A stretch of 64,000 bases of DNA from Siphonodentalium dalli (taxonomy: Eukaryota > Mollusca > Scaphopoda > Gadilida > Siphonodentaliidae). The notes below the pieces were generated by a model. The model saw only the letters and a list, made by a program, of their open reading frames with translations. It was not told the origin of the DNA and did not search any database. Of the stretch, positions 63,781 through 64,000 are shown in pieces. The DNA lies in contig CP136064.1 of NCBI GenBank assembly GCA_032622095.1, positions 181,258,011-181,322,010 of the forward strand, written 5' to 3'. The first letter of the stretch is position 1. Each line of letters starts with the position of its first letter. The position numbers and the translations under genes are program-made.

Positions 63781-64000
63781 TTAACTGAAATATATCACAC
63801 GATGACGAAGAGCAGAACTAAATCATGTATGCATATCTCGGTTGATTTATTGATTGGATTTAATGTCGCTTTCAGCAAATAAGGCCATATCACGACATTG
63901 CCAGTTTTAGTAGTGGAGGAATCTGCAAATTTATGGCTAAACTAACAGTGATTTCAATGGCTGCTAAACTCGTCTACCATGTGCGGCAAACCACCGGCCA

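Overview
This looks like nuclear DNA from an animal, most likely a marine invertebrate. I see no bacterial operons or ribosome-binding sites. The real coding sequence is a set of small exons with GT..AG boundaries in long introns. The rest is AT-rich and packed with inverted-repeat transposons and decayed non-LTR retrotransposons. The clade is not secure: a few short repeats resemble ones I associate with molluscs and other lophotrochozoans, but a non-vertebrate deuterostome is also possible.

Two genes are supported, both on the minus strand. The first is an SLC6-type Na+-coupled neurotransmitter/amino-acid symporter. Nine exons (50,896 down to 4,415) encode TM2 to TM10, and every one of the eight junctions is phase-consistent. 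TM1 should lie to the right of 50.9 kb and TM11-12 to the left of 4.4 kb; neither was found. The second is a divergent rhodopsin-like GPCR. TM1-TM5 lie at 61,925-61,300, a very long third intracellular loop with a 26-residue repeat at about 61,300-59,200, TM6 at 59,200-59,102, and a possible TM7 exon at 54,812-54,480. As read here it has several frame breaks and one in-frame stop, so it is either a decaying gene or a locus with small sequence errors. If the missing SLC6 TM1 exon lies beyond 64 kb, the GPCR sits inside an SLC6 intron.

Layout: 0.1-2.4 kb, large degenerate palindrome; 2.7-3.2 and 3.7-4.25 kb, TTAA-flanked elements; 4.4-10.9 kb, SLC6 exons TM10, TM9 and TM8 among TA-flanked elements and a LINE fragment; 13.5-20.8 kb, a 7.2-kb foldback element with a perfect 9-bp target-site duplication; 21.0-23.1 kb, two back-to-back inverted-repeat elements; 23.2 kb, TM7 exon; 25.2-28.6 kb, TTAA element, CR1/L2-like retrotransposon and a tandem array; 29.1-30.0 kb, Harbinger-like element; 31.7-32.4 kb, another LINE fragment; 32.6 kb, TM6 exon; 33-39 kb, hairpins, duplicated blocks and a 247-bp palindrome; 40-46.5 kb, more elements, including a foldback with an 8-bp duplication, and the TM5 and TM4 exons; 49.3-50.9 kb, TM3 and TM2 exons; 51-51.7 kb, TTAA element; 52.1-56.25 kb, a ~345-bp satellite split by a 2.9-kb inverted-repeat element; 57.3-57.8 and 62.7-63.8 kb, hairpin elements, one nested inside a TTAA element; 59.1-61.9 kb, GPCR.

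The main novelty is the density and variety of inverted-repeat (foldback) DNA: many elements with recognisable target duplications (TA, TTAA, TAA, ATT, GCAA, 8 bp, 9 bp), mostly in introns of one transporter gene. The 7.2-kb foldback element is the strongest single candidate for an undescribed system.
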